Source: a virus
DNA length: 64,000 nt
IMG/VR virus record: IMGVR_UViG_3300022602_004810
Span: 1-64,000 of that record
Reading direction: 5' to 3' (one strand)
Shown: positions 40,641 to 49,831 of the stretch, in pieces
How positions within the stretch are numbered: the stretch's first letter is position 1
Layout of the letters: the number at the start of each line of letters is the position of its first letter
Notes under the pieces: generated by a model
What the model was told of the DNA's origin: nothing
Seen by the model: the letters and a program-made list of their open reading frames with translations, nothing else
The model's database searches: none
Program-made: the position numbers and the translations under genes

Positions 40641-41509
40641 TATTTTGTTGCTTGTTGTTGTTGCTGTAATAGTGCTTCGAGATGCGGTACGTCTGCATCT
40701 ACTACAAATCCATCGCTACCTTGTTCGTCGGGTGTAGTCCATTGCCCGTCACTCCATTTGTCTGCTTTAATACCTCGTGGAGTAGTTACTGTTGCGATTT
40801 TAGTAGCATCAGTTGGTATATTTTGATTTGTTTTTTTAATTTGCGTAGGTTGATTAAAAGATGTGCCTGTTAATGCGCCTGCTTGTTGGTCTAAGAATGC
40901 TGATGTTGACTGTGGTGGCATTTTACCAGTTTTTTGACTTACCCACTCACCTCGATCATTTAAACCGTAGTCTTTACCTTGATATTTAAGAATGATAGGT
41001 TCTTGACTAACTAGAGTAACACCGGGTGCCGCATTAGCTTGTGGCTGTTGTTGGTTATTTTGGGCGGCTTGTTGTGTTGGATTTGCTTGTCTTTTTGCAA
41101 TTTCTGCACCAAGCTCTTTTTGTCCATAAGTCCCGCCACTCTTTGCGGCTAATTTAGCAGCATTGGATAATTCGTCATCTGACATTTTACTAAAATCCGG
41201 CTTACGTCTGGTTGCCATAAAATTTAGTTGTTGTTGTACAGATTTTGGAGCAGGAACAGTTTTACCAGTGGCCGGATTAACTAGGCCCCATTGTTGACCT
41301 AACCATTGATACTCATTGCCTTTATATTTAATATTACCAGCTTTGCTTGGCTTAAGATTGTTGGCTTGCTTAAATGATTTTTTGATGTCATCTACTGCAC
41401 CAGGAGCAACAAAGTCTGCAGCACCCTTAAATACACCTTGGCCTACACCCTTGGCCATATTACCAACGTTTTTCCAAAAACCTTCAATGATTACTTCTTT
41501 AATCTTCAT
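40640..41509 (-). CDS. Hypothetical protein with Gln-rich linkers and two repeat modules
   Basis: A 289-aa protein. An amphipathic N-terminus (MKIKEVIIEGFWKNVGNMAK) precedes two similar modules, IKYKGNEYQWLGQQWGLVNP and ILKYQGKDYGLNDRGEWVSQ, each followed by KTGK/TGKTVP-type turns. Gln/Ala-rich linkers (AAQNNQQQPQANAAPG) join them. The duplication suggests a binding domain used twice. Start overlaps the 82-aa gene by 11 bp. Function unknown. Confidence 0.6.
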   Translation of the reverse strand: MKIKEVIIEGFWKNVGNMAKGVGQGVFKGAADFVAPGAVDDIKKSFKQANNLKPSKAGNIKYKGNEYQWLGQQWGLVNPATGKTVPAPKSVQQQLNFMATRRKPDFSKMSDDELSNAAKLAAKSGGTYGQKELGAEIAKRQANPTQQAAQNNQQQPQANAAPGVTLVSQEPIILKYQGKDYGLNDRGEWVSQKTGKMPPQSTSAFLDQQAGALTGTSFNQPTQIKKTNQNIPTDATKIATVTTPRGIKADKWSDGQWTTPDEQGSDGFVVDADVPHLEALLQQQQQATK

Positions 41510-41747
41510 CTCTTAATTTCCTAACGCCGCGAGCAAATTTACTAGGATCTTGTCCTTTGATAGCATTAAGAAGACGGCGTTCTAATTCGCCAGCTGTATC
41601 TGCTTCGTAATTTTCGCGAATATACTTAATTAAGTTAATTGCGCCATTGATAATATTGTTAGCACGACTTTCTAGGAGATTATCCTTGTCCTTATGTGTT
41701 AACAATTCATCCAGTTCTGAAAGAATGCTACGAGTGCGCTTTTGCAC
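41499..41747 (-). CDS. Small helical protein
   Basis: An 82-aa basic/acidic helical protein (RSILSELDELLTHKDKDNLL) with a GTG start behind TTGGAGTAATT. A late box AATAAATA is 21 nt upstream (41769-41776), overlapping the stop of the radical SAM gene. Function unknown. Confidence 0.6.
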   Translation of the reverse strand: MQKRTRSILSELDELLTHKDKDNLLESRANNIINGAINLIKYIRENYEADTAGELERRLLNAIKGQDPSKFARGVRKLRDED

Positions 41748-41771
41748 AATAATTACTCCAATTTAGTATAT

Positions 41772-42770
41772 TTATTCAAAACCGCAGTTGTCATCGCAGA
41801 CAACCAATCTGCCAGATTCGAAATCATTTATGGACCATGAACTTTCGATTTGTGTGAACCATTCAATACAATTTTCTAAAGAATAATCTAAAGCATTATT
41901 ACTGCTAATAAGTGGAGATATTTGAGCATTAACTGCCTGAAGATATTCACCGTGACCATATGTTTTAGGACTGAAACCAGTATAACAACAAGGGTAAACA
42001 TCACCTGTTGCACTTATATAAATCGACTTTCTTTTCTTAGTCTCGCAACTAATTTTAGATTTGCGTACTAGTGTTATATCTTCTAATAATACTAAGTCTG
42101 TTTTCTTTTTATTAAAGAGAATATCAAAATTAGTTTCACCTCGATAATATCCCAACACATGCGTTAATTTTCCATGTTTATCAAATACAGGTCCTGCGTT
42201 CCTTCCATAGTCTACCAGATCAAACCTCATACCCATTTCTTCTGCCATAGCACGACATTGTTCTATTTGGTGTTCATTGAAATTAAATTTAATCATTTTC
42301 CACACAGCATACCCGCCAGCATCAATGAAAATCCGAGCATTATTTACAATGGTAGACCAACTAGTGTTTTGTCTGTATAAATGATGTGTGTCTTCTAATC
42401 CATCTAAACAAAATGAAACCATAACTCCAGCTTTTGCTATTCGTTGCCAAAATTGAGCATCTCTAGCAGATCCGTTGGTGCTTATTTCTAACGTCAGTTC
42501 GGAATTACAAGATCTGAAATATTCAACAATGTCTGGAGTTTCTGGATTCATAACAGCATCACCAAAATTGCCATTAATCCATAATCGATTTAATTGTTTA
42601 AGAAAATCTGGTTTAAAAATTGTCTTACATTGTTCCAAGGTTAAATTTGTTTCAGTATATCCGTCATTATATGGATAACCTCGAAAGTTTCTAGGGCACA
42701 AAGGACATCTAGCATTACACAGTGAAGAGATTTCTAGATGTACATCTCTAATTTCACTATAACCTATCAT
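41772..42770 (-). CDS. Radical SAM/SPASM protein B
   Basis: A 332-aa protein with the CxxxCxxC motif (ISSLCNARCPLCPRNFRGYP), TLEISTNGSARD and SFCLDGLEDTHHLYRQN barrel parts, and a SPASM-type Cys set near the C-terminus (GDVYPCCYTG, ENCIEW, VCDDNCGFE). It is similar in plan to the gene at 44146-45123. These resemble peptide- or small-molecule-modifying radical SAM enzymes. It overlaps the helicase gene by ATGA. Confidence 0.87.
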   Translation of the reverse strand: MIGYSEIRDVHLEISSLCNARCPLCPRNFRGYPYNDGYTETNLTLEQCKTIFKPDFLKQLNRLWINGNFGDAVMNPETPDIVEYFRSCNSELTLEISTNGSARDAQFWQRIAKAGVMVSFCLDGLEDTHHLYRQNTSWSTIVNNARIFIDAGGYAVWKMIKFNFNEHQIEQCRAMAEEMGMRFDLVDYGRNAGPVFDKHGKLTHVLGYYRGETNFDILFNKKKTDLVLLEDITLVRKSKISCETKKRKSIYISATGDVYPCCYTGFSPKTYGHGEYLQAVNAQISPLISSNNALDYSLENCIEWFTQIESSWSINDFESGRLVVCDDNCGFE

Positions 42771-44149
42771 TCTGACTTCTTCAAGCCGGCTAACATACTC
42801 TTGAGTTTACTACTGTCAACAGTGGCATTCACTTTTGGAGCATCTGTAGATTCCTTAACTGTACTACCTGTCTTAATTTGGCTTAGGATGTTTGCAACTC
42901 CACCATTCCCGGCATCATCACTGGCACCACTGTCCGTAATGCGCATAGTATCGATATCATAATCTAAGTCAATTTTCTGACCCACACCAGTTGAACTACG
43001 TGACTTCATACACTGAATTTGATAACGTCCACGTTCACGCATTGCACGTGACGTAAAGATACCGAACACATTATCTGCTGTATTAATTTTACTTAGACCA
43101 CCAGCAATATGACTGTGATCAAATTCAATTTCTTCCACAGCACCGCGATTAAGTTGTGATGCGGTTACAAATAACACATTAAGTTCTTTTGCTAGATTAC
43201 GCAATTCTTCACTTACATATTTGTCCTTAACAAACAAGTCATTTGGACTAACTTTAGCACTTACAGGCATGACCAAATCCAAGTAGTCTACCATAACAAA
43301 ATCAACTCGTTTACCAGTTTGAATCTGATATTCTTTCAAATATGCTCTAATGTCGTTGACGTTTGACTGTGCTGGGAACCCTTTAATTTGATAGTTACCC
43401 GCTTTCTTACTTACTAGGCGCACTTTCATTGTAGTTGTGTCAATATCTTTACGGATATCTTTTGTGCCCATGCCTGTAAGCATAGCATCTGTTCTAAGTG
43501 CGCAAAGTTCTTCACTCAACTCTAAACTTACATACACTCCACTCAAACCCTGTTGTAACCAGCTAAGTGCAATGTTCATCATAACTAATGACTTACCAGA
43601 ACCAGAGCCACCAGCAAAGATGTTTAGTTCACCGCGACTAAATCCACCATATAATAGCTTATCAAGTTGTGGCCAACCTGTTGATACCTGGCCACCGCTG
43701 TTGTAATACTTTTCAATACGTAGTTTAGGATCAGCAAAGTAATCTGTACCCATGTCTTTGGTCAAGCTAATTTGTACAGCATCTTTGATTAATTTTTCTA
43801 CAGGATTGTAATCACCCTTTTCCAACATGTCTGCGGCTTTAAGAATAGCACGTTCAAGTTCTTGACGTTTAGTAAATCCCTCAAACTCATTCATAAACCA
43901 TTCATAATGGCTTTCATTTAAATCTGGTACATGTTTTAGATCAGTGCCAGTAACTGCCTTGACCTGTTCAATAGTAGGCATGGCTCTGTGCTGATCTGTA
44001 TGTTCTTTGATAAATTTAGCCACTTCACGTAGACTGCGATCAAAGTTTTCTGGATTGTAGATGTTCTGTACACGCACATAGCTCTGTGCGTCTTGTAGCA
44101 TCATTTCAATAAAAAGTTTTTGTAAATCTAGTGAATAGTCTTTGCTCAT
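42767..44149 (-). CDS. Replicative DNA helicase, T4 gp41/DnaB-like
   Basis: A 460-aa RecA-fold hexameric helicase (T4 gp41 is 475 aa). Walker A is NIFAGGSGSGKSLVMMNIAL, Walker B is in FVMVDYLDLVMP, and VTASQLNRGAVEEI plus IAGGLSKINTADNV match DnaB/gp41 motifs. The ATG (MSKDYSLDLQ) has GGAAAAG just before; a TTG further up was rejected. It lies between two radical SAM genes and is followed by nothing else of the replisome except the primase upstream. Confidence 0.93.
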   Translation of the reverse strand: MSKDYSLDLQKLFIEMMLQDAQSYVRVQNIYNPENFDRSLREVAKFIKEHTDQHRAMPTIEQVKAVTGTDLKHVPDLNESHYEWFMNEFEGFTKRQELERAILKAADMLEKGDYNPVEKLIKDAVQISLTKDMGTDYFADPKLRIEKYYNSGGQVSTGWPQLDKLLYGGFSRGELNIFAGGSGSGKSLVMMNIALSWLQQGLSGVYVSLELSEELCALRTDAMLTGMGTKDIRKDIDTTTMKVRLVSKKAGNYQIKGFPAQSNVNDIRAYLKEYQIQTGKRVDFVMVDYLDLVMPVSAKVSPNDLFVKDKYVSEELRNLAKELNVLFVTASQLNRGAVEEIEFDHSHIAGGLSKINTADNVFGIFTSRAMRERGRYQIQCMKSRSSTGVGQKIDLDYDIDTMRITDSGASDDAGNGGVANILSQIKTGSTVKESTDAPKVNATVDSSKLKSMLAGLKKSE

Positions 44150-45123
44150 ACTTTTCCGCAATTAAACGTGCAATATACTGGTTTAGTTTCTTCTAATGTT
44201 TCAAAAAAGTTAACGGTTTTTGGTTCAGTTAAAATTTTTGATAGTGTAGTTTTACTTATATCATACAAATCTTTATTTTTATAAAAATCACTTTTATAAT
44301 AAAAACGGTAATCTCCTGCCCAACAACAGGGAGAATAAAACCCTCTAGCAGATACAAAATGCATCGAATTTGATACTTTACATATCGGACGAATATCTAA
44401 TGTTGAACCACTTAGCCAATTTTTTTTAGATTCATTTCTGTTTCCGACATGAGCTCCATTATACAACACCTCGGTAACTGAATTATTTAACAACTTGATC
44501 TCAGAATCATTATGAAATTCAACAAAAGATGATGGTTTAAGCCAATCATCTTTTACCCATCTATCACTATTAATTAACATAAAATCATCCATGCCCAATT
44601 GAATGCTTAGTTCTTTGGCTTCATTGATTGTACTTTCATTATAACTGAAAAGAATACATTTCCAAACAACTTTGGCTGAACCGTTAACTAATACATTTAT
44701 GCCATTTTTAATACTATCCCAATTTGCATTTATTCGATAGTTTGTAAAGTTATCTGGAGTTCCATCAATTGAAAAAGAAACTATATCGTTACAATCTAAT
44801 AACTCATTGAGCTGTTCCCACCAATCAACAGTTTTATGGCTGCCATTGGTATGTATATTAACTATTGCCCCCGATGTTTTTAAAAATTTTATTAATTCGA
44901 TTAGTTGTGGGTAATATATAGGATCACCGTCATTGCCAATTAAACTTACCAAAACCCCAGTAAGATCTATATCTAAGAATTTTTTTAATTGCTCTAAATC
45001 TAAATTTTGATTAGTCCATTTATTTGGAAATTGATTAATAAACTCAGTACGACTGCATCGTGGACACTTTAAGGTACACATGTTTGTAGTCTCGATATGT
45101 ATCCCCCGCAATTTATCAAGCAT
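44146..45123 (-). CDS. Radical SAM/SPASM protein C
   Basis: A 325-aa protein with CxxxCxxC (ETTNMCTLKCPRCSRTEFIN), LIGNDGDPIYYPQLIELI, SFSIDGTPDNFTNYRINANW and terminal Cys (YSPCCWAGDYRFYY; YCTFNCGKV). It is a paralogue of radical SAM B. It overlaps primase by 8 bp and the helicase by 4 bp, so it was inserted neatly between replication genes. Substrate unknown. Confidence 0.87.
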   Translation of the reverse strand: MLDKLRGIHIETTNMCTLKCPRCSRTEFINQFPNKWTNQNLDLEQLKKFLDIDLTGVLVSLIGNDGDPIYYPQLIELIKFLKTSGAIVNIHTNGSHKTVDWWEQLNELLDCNDIVSFSIDGTPDNFTNYRINANWDSIKNGINVLVNGSAKVVWKCILFSYNESTINEAKELSIQLGMDDFMLINSDRWVKDDWLKPSSFVEFHNDSEIKLLNNSVTEVLYNGAHVGNRNESKKNWLSGSTLDIRPICKVSNSMHFVSARGFYSPCCWAGDYRFYYKSDFYKNKDLYDISKTTLSKILTEPKTVNFFETLEETKPVYCTFNCGKV

Positions 45124-46150
45124 GTAACTTTTTCCTCATTAGTTCAATTTTTAACTTACTTGATTCTCTAGCATCTAAAATGCTCTTAAGCACAAATAGT
45201 TTACCATATTTAACCACAGCTTCATTAATATCTTTACAGGTCTCTTGCCATACAGGAAAGCTAGCCGACCAGCCATATTCCATTGCGTTTTGTAGTAATT
45301 TTGCACCCGCCTTATCACGATCTGCCACTACAATAACTTCTTTGCCTAAGCTCTCAATGATTTCAGCTTGAGTTTCACTACACTCATTGCTCATGACTGC
45401 AACACCATCTACTGACATCGCATCAAATGGGCCTTCACAGACTATGACAAACTTACTATCAGGTAGTTGATTGTTTATGTTGAACACAAAGTTAGGTTCA
45501 TAGTTGCTATAGTATTTAGGCTTAACGCCATCTACAAACGCACGGCTAGTGTAGCCAATGGTCCGACCTTCCCAAATCATAGGAATGATCACACGTTGAT
45601 GCAGGCTGTGTTCTGTGCTATCAGTCCAATAAAAGTCATACTTATCGTAGTTCATTTTACGACTGTTTGTGTAGTCAACAGCTGAGTTTAGTAGTGGGGG
45701 TACATTTTTAAAATCACTCAATGTGTAAAATGATATGAATTGCTGAAAGCTAAGTGCATCTTTGGGCAGTTCTCTGACCTTAAACTCAATCTTTTCTTCA
45801 GCTTCAGCTTTAACTTCTTCTGGGTTAACTAGTTCACGGATACGAATAGCTTCAATAACTAGGCGTTTAATGTCGTTTTCATCAGCACCTAACCAACGTA
45901 AGAGTTTACGGAATTTGAATGTTAAGTGACGACCTGGTTGATAACTAGCTTTGAAGTTACAATTGAAACACGAATATGAGATACTCCCGTCAGCATTAGC
46001 CGTAAGTCCGCCTCTGCCTCTAGTGTCGGCTGTTTCGCCGTTGTGTACGCAACATGGAGCATTTCCTGAAATCCAGCCAGATGGACTAGACTTTGTTTTG
46101 CGTCCAGTTTTCCATAAGGCTACAGTAAAATCTGATATTATTTTAATCAA
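45116..46150 (-). CDS. DNA primase, T4 gp61-like
   Basis: A 344-aa protein (T4 gp61 is 342 aa). The N-terminal zinc site is APCCVHNGET... YSCFNCNFKA. TOPRIM parts are KFVIVCEGPFDAMSVDGVAV and EVIVVADRDKAGAKL. It makes RNA primers with the gp41-type helicase. The only start in frame is TTG, inside the end of the upstream GIY-YIG gene. That is unusual and may reflect insertion of the endonuclease. Confidence 0.93.
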   Translation of the reverse strand: MIKIISDFTVALWKTGRKTKSSPSGWISGNAPCCVHNGETADTRGRGGLTANADGSISYSCFNCNFKASYQPGRHLTFKFRKLLRWLGADENDIKRLVIEAIRIRELVNPEEVKAEAEEKIEFKVRELPKDALSFQQFISFYTLSDFKNVPPLLNSAVDYTNSRKMNYDKYDFYWTDSTEHSLHQRVIIPMIWEGRTIGYTSRAFVDGVKPKYYSNYEPNFVFNINNQLPDSKFVIVCEGPFDAMSVDGVAVMSNECSETQAEIIESLGKEVIVVADRDKAGAKLLQNAMEYGWSASFPVWQETCKDINEAVVKYGKLFVLKSILDARESSKLKIELMRKKLHA

Positions 46151-46802
46151 TGCGTTTTACTTTCCAGTGATTATTATCTTTACGGGTACGAGTAGTAACA
46201 GTATTATTATAACACTTTCTGTATGCACCGAACAACTGCCAATAGCCTATTTTTAATTCGTTTTCGTGTAATTTGGCAAAATCTTTTAACCCCAAGTCAG
46301 TCTCCCAAATTCTACCGTCTGGGGATTCTATTAAATATTTGCCTTTGTGAGCATCACTTTTTCGTTTCTTTGTCTCTTCTGAATCCGGTGTTGTAGCATA
46401 GCGTTGTTTTTGTCCCACACTACAATTAGCACTTCGTTGTGCTTTTTTCTCTGGGCTCATAGTTCTGTGATGCTTTGTGGCTAAATCTCTAGCAAGAGCA
46501 GAGTCTACACCATCACCACCTATAGTCATATTATAACCTTCATTAATAGAATTGTAGTGTTGTATCCAATGTATTTCTCTCTCGTTTAATTGTTCTTTTG
46601 TCCAAGCATCATCTTGTTCAATAATTTCAAATTTCATATTTTGCCAACCATACTTTTTAATAGCATTGGCTACTTTTCTATCTGTTTTATCGTATTTTTC
46701 TAATCTGAGGTACCATCTTTCTTTTTCTTCAACCGATACTGTAGATTGTCCTACATAGACTTTAGATGAGGGTGATGTAATAAGGTAAATGAATTTTGAC
46801 AT
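46143..46802 (-). CDS. GIY-YIG homing endonuclease
   Basis: A 219-aa protein: MSKFIYLITSPSSKVYVGQS is a GIY-YIG variant (IYL...VYVG), then WYLRLEKYDKTDR, a Lys-rich NUMOD-type linker (HHRTMSPEKKAQRSANCSVG) and a DNA-binding tail (KHEN/LKDFAKLHENELK, NNHWKVKRID). It is a free-standing mobile endonuclease between primase and the fibre block. Late box CATAAATA is only 5 nt before the ATG, the longer frame being inside it. Confidence 0.85.
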   Translation of the reverse strand: MSKFIYLITSPSSKVYVGQSTVSVEEKERWYLRLEKYDKTDRKVANAIKKYGWQNMKFEIIEQDDAWTKEQLNEREIHWIQHYNSINEGYNMTIGGDGVDSALARDLATKHHRTMSPEKKAQRSANCSVGQKQRYATTPDSEETKKRKSDAHKGKYLIESPDGRIWETDLGLKDFAKLHENELKIGYWQLFGAYRKCYNNTVTTRTRKDNNHWKVKRID

Positions 46803-46844
46803 ATAAGTATTTATGTCAATTAGCAATTAAAGCAAATGATTTGA

Positions 46845-47183
46845 TTAGAACGAAGTGGTTATGCTACTGCGAACCCAAGTATTAGCCGCTGTACATACGT
46901 ACATATAGCTACTATCTACAGCAACTTGTCCAATTACTCCAGAACTATTGCTGTGCGTTGGTGGAATATTAACTAAACTTAATCCTTGAAATCCGATAAT
47001 GTCGTTAACAGTTAGAATAATATTACCAGTGCGACCAGCTACACTAGTTACACTATTTGACAGGGCATTTACGTTGTTTTTAACAATTTGAAAGTTATTA
47101 TTAATTATACTAAATGCTGAGCGTAATGGATCCCCATCGCCTGCGCTAGGGCCTGAACCAATGTTAACGTTTGCTAATATCAT
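46845..47183 (-). CDS. Short fibre-associated protein
   Basis: A 112-aa protein (ILANVNIGSGPSAGDGDPLR) with a trimeric-fibre pattern (SAFSIINNNFQIVKNNVNAL, VTSVAGRTGNIILTVNDIIG). It looks like a fibre neck or joint protein and lies at the end of the fibre block. A TATAAATA box lies 20 nt upstream. Probably a virion protein. Confidence 0.65.
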   Translation of the reverse strand: MILANVNIGSGPSAGDGDPLRSAFSIINNNFQIVKNNVNALSNSVTSVAGRTGNIILTVNDIIGFQGLSLVNIPPTHSNSSGVIGQVAVDSSYMYVCTAANTWVRSSITTSF

Positions 47184-47203
47184 ATTTGTTCTCTGTTATT
47201 GTA

Positions 47204-47211
47204 TATTTATA
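47204..47211 (-). promoter_or_regulatory. T4-type late promoter (TATAAATA)
   Basis: The minus strand reads ACTATAAATATACAATAAC, an exact TATAAATA box 20 nt before the ATG at 47183. It overlaps the 3' end of the Gly-rich fibre gene. Confidence 0.65.
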
Positions 47212-48364
47212 GTTTTACGATACTAATATAACCTGCGGTGTTATTATAAAATCCTAGGTTGGTAATGCTTGCACCATTAAATGTGCCGCTTAGATCAAAC
47301 TGTCCGTCGCTGGTTGCCACTGATGTAGCATTAGCATCAATATAACTACCGCCACCGCCGCCTGAGTCAATGGTTGGAGCAATTCCGCCATATGCACCAC
47401 CACCACCTGAGTAGCCACCACCACCGCCCCCAGTGATAGGACCAGATCCACCACCGCCACCAAATCCACCAAAACTTGTGCTAGGTGGTACATAACTAGT
47501 AGAATATATAGCACCGTTTGCGCCAAATTGGAAACTATTACCGCCGCCACCATATGAGCCACCAACAGCCACCTGAGTATTATTTGACCAAGTGGTAGTT
47601 GCTGTTATAAATGAGCCATTGCCTGACCATCCGCCGCCACCACCACCATCGTAGGTGTTGGTACTAGTTGTACCTATGACGTTGACGTGTGTGTTACCGC
47701 CTTGCCCAGCAACACCACCAGGAGCACCAAAGCGTAGAGTGGTTGTAGTAGCACCAAGGTTACCAGCACTGTTACCACCACGACGAGTGGTCACACCATA
47801 GCCACCTGGTAATATATTTGTGTTACTTGTCCAGGCGCCAGGTCCGCCGCCGCCACCTGCTATGATCAGCGGACTAACATTAGCAAAACCTTGAGCTATA
47901 TTGCCTAAGGCGACAAAACTACCACCACCACCACCAGGACTAGAATAGGTACTAGGCTGTGTAGTATTAGCACTAGGTTGTCCTACTACCAGAGTAATTT
48001 TTTGTCCGCGTCGTAGATTAAACACGCCTTGTATTACAGCGCCGCGACCGTGTGCATTACCGTAGGTAGTGTTTCCAGCAAAAGTACTAATCACTCCACT
48101 GCGACTGCCAGCCGCTGTAATACGATACGGACCTGTATGCGGTACTGTCCATACTTGATATCCTTGCCAAGCGCCTGGTACTGTAAAGAAGTTTGTATTA
48201 GTTAACCAAGTATTACCTGCGTTACTGTATGTATTGTATAAATTACCTAGTGTAGGTCCGTATTGTCCTACAATATTTGAGGTAAAGTTAAACATAGAGA
48301 ATGCGTATAGATCAGTTAGATCGTATACAGTACCACCTATAATTGTTCCACCTAATATTATCAT
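47207..48364 (-). CDS. Glycine-rich fibre-tip/receptor-binding protein
   Basis: A 385-aa protein. The N-terminus is MIILGGTIIGGTVYDL, the adaptor style shared with the next two genes. The core has WTVPHTGPYRITAAGSR and a long Gly-rich region (GGGGGSFVAL, GGGGGPGAW, GGGGGGYSGGGGAYGG), like the Gly-rich domain of ALK-type and phage tail-tip proteins (poly-Gly-II brush). It starts by TAATG overlap. Probably binds a cell-surface receptor. Confidence 0.75.
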   Translation of the reverse strand: MIILGGTIIGGTVYDLTDLYAFSMFNFTSNIVGQYGPTLGNLYNTYSNAGNTWLTNTNFFTVPGAWQGYQVWTVPHTGPYRITAAGSRSGVISTFAGNTTYGNAHGRGAVIQGVFNLRRGQKITLVVGQPSANTTQPSTYSSPGGGGGSFVALGNIAQGFANVSPLIIAGGGGGPGAWTSNTNILPGGYGVTTRRGGNSAGNLGATTTTLRFGAPGGVAGQGGNTHVNVIGTTSTNTYDGGGGGGWSGNGSFITATTTWSNNTQVAVGGSYGGGGNSFQFGANGAIYSTSYVPPSTSFGGFGGGGGSGPITGGGGGGYSGGGGAYGGIAPTIDSGGGGGSYIDANATSVATSDGQFDLSGTFNGASITNLGFYNNTAGYISIVKL

Positions 48365-49086
48365 TATATTCCAAACCTTGAACGAACTGCTTGATAGTTT
48401 TGATTGATCTGTGTATTACCAAAGGCAGTGTTGTAAATGCGGACAACACCTAGTCCACCACCCCAATAATCACCAAGGTCCCAACGACGCATCAACACTA
48501 TACCACTTTGTGAACTGGTAGATGAACCCGTGTAGGCAAGTGTGCTGACCTGCGTATTATTTACAAACAGTTTAATTGTCGTGCCATCATAGGTACCCAC
48601 AATGTGATTCCAAGTATTAGTAGTCAATGAATAAGCTGGAGTAGCATGCCAACTACCGTCCCAGAATCCGTTTTGTAAGCCACCAGAAACATCAACGCCA
48701 AGGCTAAAGTTAATCCTACTAGTAACCCCAGGATACTGTTCTGTGACGATACAAGGATCTGCCCCTGTGTTAGTACCAGTGTAGTAGTGCCATGTTTCCA
48801 CAGTCCAGCTTGGTAAATTACCAAAACTTTGATTTGGACTATAAGCGTATTGACTGCTAGCTGGTACGAAATTAATATATCCACCGTTGTTGGTACTGAA
48901 TGTAGGACTGCCGCTTAGAGTAAATGATAAGCCGTTGACCGTATCACGCCAAGTGGTGTTACCAGAGAAACTACTGGTCAGGCCAGCATCTAAGTTCATC
49001 ACAAGGTTAGCTGTGATATAGCCAATGGTGCTAACAATGTTTATCCCACCACCTATAGTAATTCCTGATCCTATTGTTAATGCCAT
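48364..49086 (-). CDS. LamG/concanavalin-like receptor-binding protein 1
   Basis: A 240-aa protein with N-terminal adaptor MALTIGSGITIGGGINIVST and a LamG-like domain (NLVMNLDAG, WTVETWHYYTG, NHIVGTYDGTTIKLFVN, VRIYNTAFG). The C-terminus NQNYQAVRSRFGI is shared with its neighbour. Such domains bind sugars. I use the ATG at 49086 rather than the GTG three codons upstream. Confidence 0.75.
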   Translation of the reverse strand: MALTIGSGITIGGGINIVSTIGYITANLVMNLDAGLTSSFSGNTTWRDTVNGLSFTLSGSPTFSTNNGGYINFVPASSQYAYSPNQSFGNLPSWTVETWHYYTGTNTGADPCIVTEQYPGVTSRINFSLGVDVSGGLQNGFWDGSWHATPAYSLTTNTWNHIVGTYDGTTIKLFVNNTQVSTLAYTGSSTSSQSGIVLMRRWDLGDYWGGGLGVVRIYNTAFGNTQINQNYQAVRSRFGI

Positions 49087-49087
49087 A

Positions 49088-49828
49088 TTATACACTATAC
49101 CTAAATCGTAATGCGCTGAAATTTTGATTGACTTCTAAAGCTGACAAGGCGCGATTGTAGATCTTCCAAGCACCAATGTAACCATTGAAGTATGGAAAGC
49201 CATTGATACCTATGTAGTCATTACCAGGGAAGCCCATGCTTAAAAACGTACTACCAGGATTGCCTTTTGCGCCATCTGTTGATCCTGCGAATGCCCCATT
49301 GACATAGGTTTTAAGTGTTGGACTAACTGTGACATCATAGGACATCACAATGTGATACCAATTGGTTGATGTCCAACCAGGACCTGTGACATATCCAGTA
49401 TTGTATAGGCCCATATTGATCGTACCGTTGGTAAAGCCCATTTGGTTATCAGTCCAGCCACCGTAATTGTATCCAGGATCCCATTGACCCCATTCTGCTA
49501 TCAGTGTACCTGGTGAGCCCGCACTTAAATTTCGTGCCCATACATCAAATGTAAATGCTGAGTCTAAATCTGCGCCATAACCAACACCACCAACATAGCC
49601 AAAGTATTGACTACTGGCGCTGGCTAATTGTAACACTGTAAATCCGTTGACTTTGGCTGTACTAGGACTATTAAACAAGGTAGCATCATAACCATTACCA
49701 CTGCTGTCAGCAAGAGTACTACCACTGATGCCCGTGGCGGCATCGTAGTTGGCATATAGTCCCGCAGTGACGATATTAAAATGGTCTACTATGTAAGTGC
49801 CTGTGAGTGTTACCCCTTGTATGATCAT
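49088..49828 (-). CDS. LamG/concanavalin-like receptor-binding protein 2
   Basis: A 246-aa paralogue of the previous gene: adaptor MIIQGVTLTGTYIVDHFNIV, LamG core (GLYANYDAATGISGSTLADS, FTFDVWARNLS, HIVMSYDVTVSPTLKTYVNG, WKIYNRALSALEVNQNFSAL) ending RFRYSV. Two copies with different bodies suggest variable sugar recognition. It follows the giant fibre gene by 3 bp. Confidence 0.78.
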   Translation of the reverse strand: MIIQGVTLTGTYIVDHFNIVTAGLYANYDAATGISGSTLADSSGNGYDATLFNSPSTAKVNGFTVLQLASASSQYFGYVGGVGYGADLDSAFTFDVWARNLSAGSPGTLIAEWGQWDPGYNYGGWTDNQMGFTNGTINMGLYNTGYVTGPGWTSTNWYHIVMSYDVTVSPTLKTYVNGAFAGSTDGAKGNPGSTFLSMGFPGNDYIGINGFPYFNGYIGAWKIYNRALSALEVNQNFSALRFRYSV

Positions 49829-49831
49829 AAT

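Noticed and set aside
47290-47565. 91-aa ORF inside the Gly-rich fibre gene
   Set aside because: It is a Val-rich out-of-frame reading of GGN-rich codons, with no ribosome site.
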